From AVCC01 sp041736255 (GTDB lineage Bacteria > Pseudomonadota > Gammaproteobacteria > Burkholderiales > Burkholderiaceae_D), in NCBI GenBank assembly GCA_041736255.1, contig JBGSTZ010000011.1:1-54319 (forward strand): a stretch of 54,319 bases of DNA, given 5' to 3'. Numbering within the stretch: the stretch's first letter is position 1; each line of letters opens with the position of its first letter. This document shows positions 17,677-25,726 of the stretch, in pieces. The position numbers and the translations under genes are program-made. The notes under the pieces were generated by a model. The model worked only from the letters and a program-made list of their open reading frames with translations, made no database searches and was not told the DNA's origin.

Positions 17677-18042
17677 TTAGCCGATTACTTTTTTTACTAC
17701 CTCTATCAAGCGCTGAGGATCAAATGGTTTAACCAGCCAACCGTTTGCGCCTGCCGCCCTTCCTTGCGCTTTCATTTCGTCGCTCGACTCCGTGGTTAGC
17801 ATCAGAATTGGCACCCGCTGGTAACTCGCCAATTCACGCAATGCCTTAATGAGGGCCAAGCCGTCCATGCGCGGCATATTTTGGTCGGTCAACACTAAAT
17901 CAACTACCTGGTTTTTTGCCTTGTCGAGACCGTCGCGACCATCAACCGCTTCAATTACCGTATATCCGGCAGCTTTCAAACTAAAGGCGACCATCTGCCT
18001 CAGTGAGCTTGAATCATCTACTGCAAGTATCGTTTTACCCAT
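17677..18042 (-). CDS. cheY: CheY-like single-domain response regulator
   Basis: A 121-residue stand-alone receiver with DD (9-10), phosphoacceptor Asp53 in LVLTDQNMPRMDG, Thr in MLTTESS and Lys in GWLVKPFDPQRL. It lies between the CheZ-like gene and cheA in the same orientation (gaps of about 60 bases each), so CheA is the likely phosphodonor. Whether the target is the flagellar motor or another output cannot be read from the sequence. Confidence 0.9.
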   Translation of the reverse strand: MGKTILAVDDSSSLRQMVAFSLKAAGYTVIEAVDGRDGLDKAKNQVVDLVLTDQNMPRMDGLALIKALRELASYQRVPILMLTTESSDEMKAQGRAAGANGWLVKPFDPQRLIEVVKKVIG

Positions 18043-18104
18043 TTTTAATTCACTTTCTTCGCATATCTACAGGTCAAATATCAGTCACTATAAAATCCAA
18101 GCCA

Positions 18105-18653
18105 TCAAAATAATTCAATATCACCGCTATCCATTTTGGATTGATGGACTACTTTACGTAGCGCACCTTCAAGTTCAATATTTCGAATAACTAATGCATT
18201 ATTTATTTTGCTTAAGAAGGCAATAATTTCTTCACCGCCGCTCTCGGGAAACATTTGAGCACCCGTATTACCCAGTAATGCCAGCGCATCTCTTAATCCT
18301 ACAACACGCTTTCCCGCTCGGCCAATCAATTGATTCGTCATATCCTGAAATTGCATGCTGGTAACTGCTTCGTTAACATGTATGCCAACTTCTTTATGAA
18401 TTTTCTTTAGTCGTTCGATATCTCCTGGTAATGGCTGTTTTCCAGCAAGAAGTACATTGATGGCTTCTTGTTGGAAATCTACGGCTTCATTAATGGAGAT
18501 AAAACTATTAACCAATTTGTCAATTGCTTCTGCAAGCAAGTTCTCAGTCTGAATCAAGTCAACTTCTATTTCCAAAAGATGCTGATTGCCATGATTAGTA
18601 ACCTCGGATAACAGATCTTTGAGTTGGGGCGTCAATACTTTATTATTTGCCAT
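18105..18653 (-). CDS. CheZ-like helical protein, putative CheY phosphatase
   Basis: A 182-residue, almost all-helical protein first in the leftward unit with cheY and cheA. Overall similarity to CheZ is low, but the segment SMQFQDMTNQLIGR (about 99-112) matches the CheZ catalytic helix pattern: Asp104 is followed four residues later by Gln108, the spacing of the CheZ catalytic Asp/Gln pair (D143/Q147 in E. coli). I infer that it dephosphorylates the neighbouring CheY. There is no recognisable C-terminal CheY-binding peptide of the standard CheZ type, although the acidic tail SGDIELF could serve. It could alternatively be a structural chemotaxis accessory protein. Confidence 0.6.
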   Translation of the reverse strand: MANNKVLTPQLKDLLSEVTNHGNQHLLEIEVDLIQTENLLAEAIDKLVNSFISINEAVDFQQEAINVLLAGKQPLPGDIERLKKIHKEVGIHVNEAVTSMQFQDMTNQLIGRAGKRVVGLRDALALLGNTGAQMFPESGGEEIIAFLSKINNALVIRNIELEGALRKVVHQSKMDSGDIELF

Positions 18654-19173
18654 GTATTTATCCTGTCGTCGGCAAAAAACAATACAAAAATGAATGTGAA
18701 AATTCGATTCAGTTTTGAATTGTCTGTGTTAACTCTTGCTGGTTTAGCGGCTCATTAGGAACCTCGGTAACACCGCCATTCCTGGCGGCAGTTTTTCAGC
18801 TTTTTTATTCATTACGATTATGCTGATGCATCAATTAACAGGATTCAAAGGTTCGTTTCTGTCGAAAACCACTGCGGAAGAAAGGCCTACGATGCGAACT
18901 ATTTTTTTATTTTTCCATACCGCCTGCAATTAATTCCCTGCGTGATAACGCATCACCATTTTTGATGTAAAACGTGACTTGCCGCTAAAGACTGTCGTGT
19001 CAATGTGATAAAGCTTTAATGGCGTTGTGAAGGGTACATACTCCACAAAACTAAAGTCAAAATCTTACCAGAACAAAACAATTCTTTACAGGTGCCAGCC
19101 ATATAGATTCGGCCCACCACATTCTGAAGAAACAATGATGCTGAGATTTGCTTCAGCAATGGGAAACTCATAA
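18654..19173. other. gene-poor stretch upstream of the CheZ-like gene
   Basis: About 520 AT-rich bases with no supported gene. It must contain the promoter of the leftward chemotaxis unit. The only clear structure is a terminator-like hairpin at 18773-18795. No repeat boundary linking it to the decayed transposase at about 19400-19845 was found. Confidence 0.5.
18773..18806 (+). terminator. orphan terminator-like hairpin
   Basis: CCGCCA / TGGCGG stem with a 4-base loop, followed by CAGTTTTT and then TTTTTT. It reads as a rightward intrinsic terminator, yet no rightward gene precedes it. It may end an unrecognised small RNA or be a remnant. Confidence 0.4.
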
Positions 19174-19399
19174 CTACGCAAATTCGAAGCTGCTTGTCAT
19201 ACGGGAGCAGTTTTCAATGGATTCCCAAACTTTGACGTTTGATAGGTATAAAGGAACTTGGGTATGAAAAGTTGTCCAGAAGAAGCCAAGTAAAAATATA
19301 AAAAAACTAGAAAAAAATGGATAGGATTTGCAGTGCAAGCGTACAGCAGTTCTCATTTTAAAACGATGCCAGAAAGAAATAAATTTTAAGCAGTCGAAT

Positions 19400-19845
19400 C
19401 CATTGGGGGTTATCCGGTATCGGACGGCTCGGCGATGCCAATTTCTACTGGTAAAACGGCTGATGGCAATACAGATCGTCGCCCAGGAAAGTGCTGCCCC
19501 ACGCCGCATAGTGCGCGCCCTACTGGGCAAGCCAGCGCCCGCTGGCAGCCAGTTCGCAATCTTCTTGACGTCGCCACCAGCACGGGCGTGACGGCGATGT
19601 GGTGGTACAGTGCCTTGCCATTGGCGAGCGTGGACTGCGAACAGCACGGGCAAAAAATCTTTGGGGAAGAAAAGAAATCCGTACCATCCAGCACAATCAG
19701 GAAGGTATCGTGCAAACGCACGAAAAGCGTCCAGCAGGCCATGACGGTACAGATCGTCGCCGATCTCGGCCATGATAGGAAACAGCGTCAGCGGCGGCAC
19801 CGGATAAGCGGGCAGCGTCATAGGGCACCAACGGGTATGGGACAA
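19400..19845 (-). pseudogene. decayed DDE transposase
   Basis: Remnant of a transposase visible only by joining three reverse-strand frames. The start region reads LTLFPIMAEIGDDLYRHGLL; another frame gives LIVLDGTDFFSSPKIFCPCC followed by HIAVTPVLVA; a third gives CELAASGRWLAQ, a stop, then GAHYAAWGSTFLGDDLYCHQ and another stop. The LDGT and LGDDLYC motifs are those of a DDE transposase family whose IS name I cannot fix. At least two frameshifts and two stop codons make it non-functional. Open frames on either strand here are relics. No terminal inverted repeats were found. Confidence 0.7.
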
Positions 19846-20165
19846 CAGCGCGAATGTGAATTCCTCCTGAACGATCGATTATTTCGATTGAGTAAGAGTT
19901 AACACTATTATCACGAGTTTACAAGGGCATAACGATATTATTGAAATGGATCCTATGCCGCCCGCCTCCGCACGTTTGCAATGAGAACTGCGGGTTGTAT
20001 ATGGGGTGTATTTCGATAATATTACAGCCTTAATCTGGTGGCGCCACGGCTGATTTATGTTCAAACCACATAAGACTAGTACAAATACGTATAAAATTCG
20101 TGCGCCTGCTCTGCTAAAATCGTAAGCTTTCGGTAAGCTTTAAAAAAACAGAAAGGCCGTAGAGC
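19846..20165. other. intergenic region before maeB
   Basis: About 320 AT-rich bases. It should hold the maeB promoter: a TAAAAT hexamer near 20115-20120 is a candidate -10. Two copies of AAGCTT around a 5-base spacer (20127-20141) form a small hairpin in the leader. No gene or mobile-element end is supported. Confidence 0.4.
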
Positions 20166-22478
20166 ATGGAATCGACATTAGATCAAAAGGAGGCGCGGCG
20201 CAAAGAATTGCGCCGGGCGGCACTCGAATATCATGAATTTCCGACCCCAGGCAAAATCAGCGTCACATCAACCAAGCAGATGTCAAACCAGCGCGATCTG
20301 GCCTTGGCATATTCTCCCGGGGTTGCTGCGCCGTGCGAAGAAATCGTCGCCGATCCGGCCAGTGTCTTCAAATACACTGCGCGCGGCAATCTGGTGGCTG
20401 TCATTACCAACGGCACGGCAGTACTTGGTCTAGGGAATATCGGACCCCTGGCATCCAAGCCTGTGATGGAAGGCAAGGGCGTTCTATTTAAAAAATTTGC
20501 TGGTATTGATGTCTTTGATATAGAAATCAACGAGCTCGACCCGGACAAACTGGTTGATATCATCGCCGCGCTGGAACCGACCTTCGGCGGCATTAATCTG
20601 GAAGACATCAAAGCGCCGGAATGCTTTTACATCGAGCGCAAGCTGCGCGACCGGATGAAAATCCCGGTCTTCCACGACGATCAGCACGGCACCGCGATCA
20701 TTGTTTGCACCGCCATCCTGAATGGCTTGAAAGTGGTTGGCAAGGATATCAAAAAATGTAAGCTGGTAGTTTCTGGCGCCGGCGCTGCAGCGCTAGCCTG
20801 TCTCGACCTAATCGTCGATCTTGGTTTCCCGATCGAAAATATTTTTGTCTCCGATCTGGCCGGCGTGGTGTATCAGGGTCGGATTGAACTGATGGATCCG
20901 GACAAGGCTCGCTTTGCCCAGCCAACCAGCGCCCGCACACTGGCTGACTTGATGCCGGGCGCGGACATTTTTCTGGGTCTTTCTGCTGGCGGCGTCGTCA
21001 AGCCGGAAATGGTGGCCGGCATGGCAGCAAGCCCGATCGTGATGGCGCTGGCCAACCCGACGCCGGAAATTCTGCCGGAAGAAGTCAAAGCGGTACGCCC
21101 TGATGCGATTATCGCTACCGGCCGTTCCGACTATCCGAACCAGGTTAACAACGTATTGTGCTTCCCGTACATTTTCCGCGGCGCACTCGATTGCGGTGCG
21201 ACTACCATCACGCGCGAGATGGAGATCGCGGTGGTGCATGCGATTGCCGAACTGGCGCAAGCCGAACAGTCGGATATCGTTGCCACGACTTACGGCATCC
21301 GTAATTTATCTTTCGGTCCCGAATACTTGATTCCGATGCCTTTCGATCCGCGTTTGATGACCCGCGTGGCCCCCGCAGTGGCGAAGGCAGCGGCAGAATC
21401 CGGTGTTGCAGCGCGGCCGATTCAGGATATGCCCGCTTACGTTGAAAGCTTGAAGCAATTCGTGTATCGCAGTGGCACTTTTATGAAGCCATTGTTCCAA
21501 ATCGCGAAAAAAGCCCCATCAGGCAGAAAACGCATTGTTTTCGCCGAGGGGGAAGAAGAGCGCGTACTGCGCGCGGTACAGATCATCGTCGACGAAAAAC
21601 TGGCGAAACCTATCTTGGTGGGCCGTCCAGCAGTTCTGGCACAACGGATTGAGAAATTCGGTTTGCGTCTGAAACTCGATGAAGATTTTGAAGTGATTAA
21701 TCCCAATTTTGACGAGCGCTATCGGGATTATTGGCAAACTTTTCACCAAATGATGCATCGCAAAGGTGTGAACGAGCAGTATGCAAAGCTGGAAATGCGT
21801 CGCCGTCACACCTTGATCGGCTCCATGATGATTCACAAAGGTGATGCCGACGGCATGATTTGCGGAACGTATGGATCCACCCATTTGCACCTGAACTATA
21901 TCGATCAGGTTCTGGGTAAGCGCGAGGGTGTCAACGTGTATGCAGCGATGAACTGTCTGATCCTGCCGCAACGCCAGCTGACTGTAGTCGACACGCATGT
22001 CAACGAGAATCCAACTGCGGAACAAATAGCGGAAATTACCATTTTGGCCGCTGAAGAAATGCGTCGTTTCGGTCTGTTACCACGTGCGGCGCTGCTGTCG
22101 CACTCAAATTTCGGCTCAAGCAATAGCGAGTCTTCGATAAAAATGCGTACAGCACTGGGTCTTATCCAAAAGAATGCGCCCGAGCTGGAAATCGATGGTG
22201 AGATGCATGGCGATGTTGCGTTGGATTCGGCTTTGCGCCAATCGATGATGCCGGATTCCCCTTTGACTGGTGATGCCAATTTGCTGGTGATGCCAAATAT
22301 CGATGCTGCCAATATTGCCTACAATCTACTGAAGACAGCTTCCGGCAATGGGGTCGCAGTCGGGCCGATTCTACTTGGATGCGCCAAACCAGTGCATATC
22401 CTGACGCCCTCCGCTACTGTGCGCCGGATTGTCAATATGACTGCTTTGTGCGTGGTGGATGCGATAGCTGAACGATAA
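20166..22478 (+). CDS. maeB: NADP-dependent malic enzyme with C-terminal phosphotransacetylase-like domain
   Basis: A 770-residue MaeB-type enzyme. The N-terminal about 430 residues are malic enzyme (oxidative decarboxylation of malate to pyruvate), with LALAYSPGVAAPCEEI, the catalytic-region motif FHDDQHGTAIIV and a Rossmann motif VVSGAGAAALACLDL. The C-terminal about 330 residues resemble phosphotransacetylase (FAEGEEERVLRAVQI) and in characterised homologues are regulatory, responding to acetyl-CoA, rather than catalytic. The gene stands alone with a strong terminator behind it. A Shine-Dalgarno-like AAGG lies about 9 bases before the ATG. Confidence 0.95.
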   Translation: MESTLDQKEARRKELRRAALEYHEFPTPGKISVTSTKQMSNQRDLALAYSPGVAAPCEEIVADPASVFKYTARGNLVAVITNGTAVLGLGNIGPLASKPVMEGKGVLFKKFAGIDVFDIEINELDPDKLVDIIAALEPTFGGINLEDIKAPECFYIERKLRDRMKIPVFHDDQHGTAIIVCTAILNGLKVVGKDIKKCKLVVSGAGAAALACLDLIVDLGFPIENIFVSDLAGVVYQGRIELMDPDKARFAQPTSARTLADLMPGADIFLGLSAGGVVKPEMVAGMAASPIVMALANPTPEILPEEVKAVRPDAIIATGRSDYPNQVNNVLCFPYIFRGALDCGATTITREMEIAVVHAIAELAQAEQSDIVATTYGIRNLSFGPEYLIPMPFDPRLMTRVAPAVAKAAAESGVAARPIQDMPAYVESLKQFVYRSGTFMKPLFQIAKKAPSGRKRIVFAEGEEERVLRAVQIIVDEKLAKPILVGRPAVLAQRIEKFGLRLKLDEDFEVINPNFDERYRDYWQTFHQMMHRKGVNEQYAKLEMRRRHTLIGSMMIHKGDADGMICGTYGSTHLHLNYIDQVLGKREGVNVYAAMNCLILPQRQLTVVDTHVNENPTAEQIAEITILAAEEMRRFGLLPRAALLSHSNFGSSNSESSIKMRTALGLIQKNAPELEIDGEMHGDVALDSALRQSMMPDSPLTGDANLLVMPNIDAANIAYNLLKTASGNGVAVGPILLGCAKPVHILTPSATVRRIVNMTALCVVDAIAER

Positions 22479-22501
22479 TATTCAGCTGTAAGAGCAACAT
22501 G

Positions 22502-22538
22502 AAAATGCCGTTTCCACTTAAGGGAAACGGCATTTTTT
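22502..22538. terminator. strong intrinsic terminator after maeB
   Basis: Perfect 14-bp stem AAAATGCCGTTTCC / GGAAACGGCATTTT with a 7-base loop and a T-run (TTTTTT). The A-run on the other side lets it also serve leftward transcripts from the Rrf2 gene. Confidence 0.88.
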
Positions 22539-22599
22539 GCTTTTTCATTGGGCGCCAGATTGTGCAGATAAGCTGCCGATAATCTCGTCAAATTCGATT

Positions 22600-23088
22600 T
22601 CAAGCCTCGGATTTGGCCGGATAGACGCGTATCGGTTTGAGAGCGGTATCTTGCCTGGGCGCGCAAGCCTGGCTAGCATAGCGGCTATCTTTTTTGATTA
22701 AATTTTCAAGCGTGACGCCATCGAGGACATCCAGGTATGCGACTGTGGCAGCATGCAACACGCCTTTTAACGTGCAATCGGAAGAATAGCCGCACTGAAA
22801 ATTTCCGGGTGAAAAACATTCAGCCATGAAAAAATCGGTTTCAGTATTGCGTACCACTTCCCCAATATTGATATCTGCCGGCTCTTGATTGAGCCGCAGC
22901 CCACCGTTGCGGCCGCGCACGGTTTCCACCATCCCGGTCAAACCCAGTTGATGCACTACCTTCATCAAATGGTTCTTGGATATGCCGTGAATATCGGCAA
23001 TATCTTTAATCGTCACCAACTTATCCCGATTCATGCCCAAGTGCATCAGGGTGCGTAACGTGTAGTCGGTATAAGCAGTTAATCGCAT
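22600..23088 (-). CDS. nsrR: Rrf2-family transcriptional repressor, NsrR type (nitric oxide sensing)
   Basis: A 162-residue regulator: N-terminal winged helix (MRLTAYTDYTLRTLMHLG, then ISKNHLMKVVHQLGLTGMV) and three C-terminal cysteines at about positions 91, 99 and 105 in ECFSPGNFQCGYSSDC, the arrangement that holds an iron-sulfur cluster in NsrR. IscR and other Rrf2 proteins share the fold but differ in cysteine spacing and in the R-G-R-N-G-G-L wing context, which here fits NsrR. NsrR represses NO-defence genes until NO attacks its cluster. NsrR-like sites at 30052-30074 and 49304-49326 suggest local targets. A near-perfect palindrome directly upstream suggests autoregulation. Confidence 0.85.
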   Translation of the reverse strand: MRLTAYTDYTLRTLMHLGMNRDKLVTIKDIADIHGISKNHLMKVVHQLGLTGMVETVRGRNGGLRLNQEPADINIGEVVRNTETDFFMAECFSPGNFQCGYSSDCTLKGVLHAATVAYLDVLDGVTLENLIKKDSRYASQACAPRQDTALKPIRVYPAKSEA

Positions 23089-23125
23089 TGCTGGTCCAAA
23101 CCGGTTGAAGAGTAATATACCTATT

Positions 23126-23152
23126 ATATATAATGCAGTATGTATTATATAT
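23126..23152. promoter_or_regulatory. palindromic operator candidate in the nsrR promoter
   Basis: Arms ATATATAATGCA and TGTATTATATAT separated by GTA pair over 12 positions with one mismatch. The centre lies about 50 bases before the nsrR start, in an AT-rich promoter. The site is in the right place for autorepression, but it does not match the 11-1-11 NsrR consensus closely. Confidence 0.5.
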
Positions 23153-23396
23153 GTTATTGCTGTTCAGGCCTAATGTATGGCTTGAGCGCGCATTGTGCAG
23201 CGATGCTGAAGTAGTGTTGCTAGACTTGCTTGATTTAATAACCGATGTTACATAGACCGCAGTATAAATTGTTAATCTGTCGAAATGAAAAAATGCTGAA
23301 CTTGCGCTGTACCACAGCGGCGATGCCTCGATTCCGGTAGCTTTTGATTGGATGAAGAAATAGTTCGTGGCTACATCCGTAATCAGGAGAAAAAAA

Positions 23397-23468
23397 ATGA
23401 TCGCTACGATCAAATGTTGTGGGACTGTAGCTGCCTTTAGGCGGGTCGTGGGTTACCAGTGCCTTTGA
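23397..23468 (+). CDS. possible 23-residue leader peptide
   Basis: ATG at 23397 preceded by AGGAG at a 7-base spacing, one of the best ribosome-binding sites in the region and nearly the same sequence that precedes narK2. It encodes a 23-residue peptide starting MIATIKCCGT with three cysteines, ending at TGA 23466-23468. Its last codons lie inside a hairpin (GTGCC / GGCAC, 23459-23473), enclosed by GCGGG / CCCGC (23441-23479), and a terminator-like hairpin follows. That layout resembles transcription attenuation, but the role is inferred and the ORF could be fortuitous. Confidence 0.35.
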   Translation: MIATIKCCGTVAAFRRVVGYQCL

Positions 23469-23484
23469 GGCACCCCCGCAATAA

Positions 23485-23517
23485 ACCTCCAACTTTTCCG
23501 GAGGTAGCTTAATTTTT
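23485..23517 (+). terminator. terminator-like hairpin behind the small ORF
   Basis: ACCTCC / GGAGGT stem with a 9-base loop, followed after AGCTTAA by TTTTT. The stem is short and the T-run is set back by several bases, so efficiency would be modest. Confidence 0.4.
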
Positions 23518-23757
23518 CCTGTATTTTGGCTAAGTGCTCGTAACAAAATAACTTGGACTTTTTTCTTGCAGAGCCGTATCCAGTTCATAGCGCACAACCT
23601 CAAAATACGTTCCGTAAAAAGCTCTTGTTATTTTTTTATGGATCCTAAGTCTCGCTGCTATAGTGCGTTTGATTTACACTACGCGCAGCCAAAGCATGGC
23701 GTGTTGCACACCCAATGCGTCTGCATAAACGATGTTACAACAGGGAAGGTAATAATT

Positions 23758-24210
23758 ATGTTCAAGACGATTCTGGTGCCAACGGATGGTTCACCCTTAG
23801 CCGACCAGGCAATTACAGCAGCGATCGAATTCGCCCAATCTAATAGTGGGAAAATTATCGGCTTGTCAGTCGCCGATCCTTATCCATATGCACCGCTGAC
23901 CGACGGCTCGGTTACGGTAGATTCGGGAAGTTATGAAGAAAAAATGCGTGAAATGGCGCAAATGCACGTCCGGAAAATAGCGGATGCTGCACAAACCGCG
24001 AATGTCTCGTGCGAAACCTACATACGCCAATCATTCAACCCGTATGAAGAAATCATCAGCGTCGCCATCGAACACAATTGCGACGTTATATTCATGGCGT
24101 CGCATGGACGCAAAGGCTTGAGCAGATTGTTTGTCGGTAGTGAAACGCAAAAAGTGTTGGCGCATTCGACCATTCCGGTTCTGGTATTCCGTCAGGCTTC
24201 AGCAGATTAA
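23758..24210 (+). CDS. universal stress protein, UspA family
   Basis: A 150-residue single-domain Usp. The start at 23758 is chosen for the GGGAAGG upstream and because MFKTILVPTDGSPLADQAI is the canonical N-terminus; the frame is open further upstream without a better signal. The ATP-binding type signature is present as SHGRKGLSRLFVGSETQKVL near the C-terminus. In betaproteobacteria such proteins are often induced under oxygen limitation; a single TTGAT half-site about 85 bases upstream is weak support for that here. It is a single gene, followed by three 8-base tandem copies of GATTCACG/GATTCATG. Confidence 0.88.
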   Translation: MFKTILVPTDGSPLADQAITAAIEFAQSNSGKIIGLSVADPYPYAPLTDGSVTVDSGSYEEKMREMAQMHVRKIADAAQTANVSCETYIRQSFNPYEEIISVAIEHNCDVIFMASHGRKGLSRLFVGSETQKVLAHSTIPVLVFRQASAD

Positions 24211-24310
24211 TAGATTCACGGATTCACGGATTCATGATTAACCAGCAAGCTCTGGCGACAGGGCTTACGTAACAACTCTTCTGTAGTCGGCAAAATCGAG
24301 ACCTTCCCCC

Positions 24311-24691
24311 ATGATTTACCTTGCTCTTAAACATTTTCATGTCACTTGTGCCGTACTCAGCGGCAGTCTGTTTTTGTTACGCGGGTTTTGGATGCTGCGG
24401 GATTCGGCGGCTCTGCAGCAGCGCTGGGTCAGGATTGCACCGCATGTCATCGATACCTTGCTGCTGACCAGCGCGCTGGTCATGGTGTTCTGGAGCGGCC
24501 AGTATCCGTTTGTACAGAACTGGTTGACAGCCAAGGTGATCGCATTGGTGGTCTATATCAGGCTTGGCACCATTGCACTGAAGCGCGGCAAAACCAAGGC
24601 AGTTCGCGTGAAGGCCTTTATTGGTGCATTGCTGGTATTTGCTTACATCGTCGGCGTGGCCTTGACCCGGCAGGCAGTAATTTTCGGGTAA
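24311..24691 (+). CDS. SirB2-like small membrane protein
   Basis: A 126-residue integral membrane protein with four hydrophobic helices (about 4-24, 45-63, 72-88, 103-122), beginning MIYLALKHFHVTCAVLSGSL. The KxxHxxxAxLSxxLFxLRG pattern is that of the SirB2 (invasion-regulator-named, function unknown) family. Histidines near the first helix could bind a cofactor, but none is demonstrated. It is convergent with the DGC-domain gene (46-base gap) and probably transcribed alone. Confidence 0.7.
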   Translation: MIYLALKHFHVTCAVLSGSLFLLRGFWMLRDSAALQQRWVRIAPHVIDTLLLTSALVMVFWSGQYPFVQNWLTAKVIALVVYIRLGTIALKRGKTKAVRVKAFIGALLVFAYIVGVALTRQAVIFG

Positions 24692-24737
24692 TAAAAACTA
24701 CTTGGGATCTCTGTTCAGGGCAGGGTGGTTTGTTGCA

Positions 24738-25181
24738 TCATTTATGACGTCGCAGTAATTCTTTTTCCATGCTTGTAGTGGGCAAGTCAGAAACAACAAT
24801 TAATGAGAGCTTCATATCTGCCATCACGCGGGCGATCACCGTTTCCGCCTGCTGCGGGTTGAAATCTTCATGCAGGCGTTTTTTGACGCCATATTCTTGC
24901 AGTTGGTGATAATTGTCCGGTGCAATATCGTGCCGCGACAGACAATTTTTGGTGCAGGCCAGCGCGCAACCGTCGAGTGCGATGATGCGGCGGCCGGATT
25001 GTGCAATTTTCAGCAAGTGCGGCACGTCGCCACCAATGCCGGCAATGCAGGACATTTCAGCTATACCGCGTCGATCCAGTTGCAAGGCGACATGGTTGGC
25101 TAGTTGCGCCGCGCTTGAACAGCCGGAACACGAGTAGACCAGCGGTAATTTGGCGTTTTTAGCGGCATCTTTCGCACGCAT
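24738..25181 (-). CDS. DGC-domain putative zinc/metal-binding protein
   Basis: A 147-residue cysteine-rich protein. The motifs YSCSGCSSAAQLANHVALQL at the N-terminus, SCIAGIGGDV and the eponymous ALDGCALACTKNCL identify the DGC domain family, whose function is unknown; a metal is probably bound by the CxxC and DGC cysteines. ATG at 25181 is preferred (GGAAGG 8 bases upstream) to a TTG six bases earlier. It is last in the leftward set ubiU-ubiV-trhA-ubiT, 57 bases after ubiT, which hints at a link to anaerobic respiration. Confidence 0.72.
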   Translation of the reverse strand: MRAKDAAKNAKLPLVYSCSGCSSAAQLANHVALQLDRRGIAEMSCIAGIGGDVPHLLKIAQSGRRIIALDGCALACTKNCLSRHDIAPDNYHQLQEYGVKKRLHEDFNPQQAETVIARVMADMKLSLIVVSDLPTTSMEKELLRRHK

Positions 25182-25238
25182 AAACAAATCCTTCCCATCA
25201 GAAATTCTATAAACCTGCGCTGCTGTTGCAGCTCAAAA

Positions 25239-25709
25239 TCACACTTTTAGTTTCGCCTTCATTCGCGCCAGCACGTTTTCAGGTGACAACTGCGCCAGTT
25301 GAAAAACCGGTAGTTCGATCGCGTCGATGGTGTTTTTCATCAGCAAGCCCAGATCGGTGTCGCCTTCCATCAACAACCGCCGACTGAAAAACAAGGTGTC
25401 AGGATCTTCCTGGCGCTGCGCCATTAGGAGGAAATCGTGCGCGCTGGCACTGATGGTCAGGTCGGCTGCGCCCATGTTGCGGCATGCGGAAAAACTTTTC
25501 TGTATCCATTGGAAGTCGAACGACAATTGCGCATCGCGTACCGTGATGCGCATTTTTTTGCCGGCCAGTAACTCTCGCACATCGGTTGGCAAGTTTTTCA
25601 ACAGCGCCAGGTTGAGTGCGGTGACGAATAGGAATGAACCCGGGTAAGCGGGCAGCATCGACAGTAATTTTCCCAATTGTTGCGGTATCAGATAACGACT
25701 TTTGTGCAT
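25239..25709 (-). CDS. ubiT: UbiT-like SCP2-domain lipid-binding accessory factor for anaerobic ubiquinone synthesis
   Basis: A 156-residue protein with an SCP2/sterol-carrier fold (about 35-140: LNLALLKNLPTDVRELLAGK, then QDPDTLFFSRRLLMEGDTDLG with one residue differing). This matches E. coli YhbT, renamed UbiT, which binds quinone intermediates for the oxygen-independent pathway with UbiU and UbiV. Those two genes lie just upstream in the same orientation. The start at 25709 is chosen for GAAGGAG five bases upstream; a longer frame runs back into trhA without a ribosome-binding site. TrhA is inserted between ubiV and ubiT, which is unusual. Confidence 0.85.
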   Translation of the reverse strand: MHKSRYLIPQQLGKLLSMLPAYPGSFLFVTALNLALLKNLPTDVRELLAGKKMRITVRDAQLSFDFQWIQKSFSACRNMGAADLTISASAHDFLLMAQRQEDPDTLFFSRRLLMEGDTDLGLLMKNTIDAIELPVFQLAQLSPENVLARMKAKLKV

Positions 25710-25726
25710 GAGTACTCCTTCAATTT

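Larger units (their letters stand above)
23089..23757. other. long leader between nsrR and uspA
   Basis: About 670 bases without an established gene. It contains the nsrR operator palindrome, a possible 23-codon ORF with a strong ribosome-binding site (23397-23468), a compact structured segment with a hairpin and closing stem (23441-23479), a terminator-like hairpin (23485-23517), and then the uspA promoter region. A TTGAT half-box at 23669-23673 has no good second half. Confidence 0.5.

Noticed and set aside
19328..19902. Plus-strand open frames over the decayed transposase
   Set aside because: The reverse strand carries recognisable transposase motifs in broken frames; the plus-strand frames have no homology-like features.
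23235..23603. Reverse-strand open frame of 122 codons upstream of uspA
   Set aside because: No ribosome-binding site, low-complexity and unrelated composition, and it crosses the structured leader.
23669..23682. FNR-type half-site before uspA
   Set aside because: Only TTGAT is conserved; the second half (ACTAC) does not match.
24213..24236. Three tandem 8-base units after uspA
   Set aside because: Too short and too few to call a functional repeat or array.
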